Assembly (NCBI GenBank): GCA_964390055.1 | Contig: CAYMGQ010000044.1 | Span: forward strand, 1 to 6,021 | Origin: CAYMGQ01 sp964390055 | GTDB lineage: Bacteria; Bacillota; Clostridia; Peptostreptococcales; Natronincolaceae | Direction of reading: 5' to 3' | Length of the DNA stretch: 6,021 nucleotides | Part shown: positions 6,015 through 6,021 of the stretch, in pieces | How positions within the stretch are numbered: position 1 is the stretch's first letter | Layout of the letters: every line of letters starts with the position of its first letter | The notes under the pieces: generated by a model | Told to the model about the DNA's origin: nothing | What the model saw: only the letters and a program-made list of their open reading frames with translations | Database searches by the model: none | Translations under genes and position numbers: made by a program

Positions 6015-6021
6015 ATGAAAG
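6015..6021 (+). CDS. Start of a divergent gene, product unknown
   Basis: A perfect AGGAGG (6002-6007) lies 7 nt before ATG AAA at 6015, an arrangement typical of a real Gram-positive start. Only Met-Lys and one more base are inside the window, so nothing can be said about the product or whether it relates to the CRISPR system. Confidence 0.6.

Noticed and set aside
6007..6016. GTTTTACAAT, identical to the first 10 bases of the repeat unit as read on the plus strand at 1-10.
   Set aside because: The match stops after 10 AT-rich bases and the site is explained by the ribosome-binding site and ATG of the divergent gene. It is most likely chance.

Overview
The window holds a type II-A CRISPR-Cas locus, with every recognisable part on the minus strand: cas9 (GTG start at 5733), a tracrRNA gene, cas1, cas2, a long-form csn2, and the leader-proximal CRISPR repeat at the left edge (1-36). 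The sequence is strongly AT-rich, the proteins are rich in Lys, Ile and Asn, and the ribosome-binding sites and promoters look like those of Gram-positive bacteria. This fits a low-GC Bacillota (Clostridia- or Tissierellia-like). That assignment is inference; no housekeeping marker is present to name a genus.

Layout in transcription order, right to left. 6015-6021 (+) is the first few bases of a divergent gene with a perfect AGGAGG site. 5734-6014 is the intergenic region with candidate promoters for both directions and a repeat-like remnant. 2458-5733 is cas9, 1091 aa, with all RuvC and HNH catalytic residues and a C-terminus of the S. thermophilus CRISPR1 (St1Cas9) / SaCas9 clade. About 2355-2445 is the tracrRNA: anti-repeat, nexus hairpin and one short terminator hairpin. 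cas1 (1418-2338), cas2 (1098-1421) and csn2 (60-1097) follow with overlapping or abutting ends. Last comes a leader-end ATTTGAG motif and a 36-bp repeat; the rest of the array lies outside the window.

The parts form a coherent system. Cas1, Cas2 and Csn2, with Cas9, acquire spacers at the leader-repeat junction. The array and tracrRNA supply the paired guide RNAs, and Cas9 cuts matching DNA. The repeat and the anti-repeat 2.4 kb away share three matching blocks (9, 9 and 8 bp), which ties tracrRNA, array and Cas9 together using the sequence alone.

The main points of interest are regulatory. Both guide-RNA promoters have their -35 boxes inside the last codons of the preceding cas gene. The array promoter is so close that transcription should begin at the leader-repeat junction. 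The tracrRNA terminator sits directly against the cas1 ribosome-binding site, so the adaptation genes may depend on read-through. I see a compact Cas9 of a known clade with its own tracrRNA, not a new class of system.
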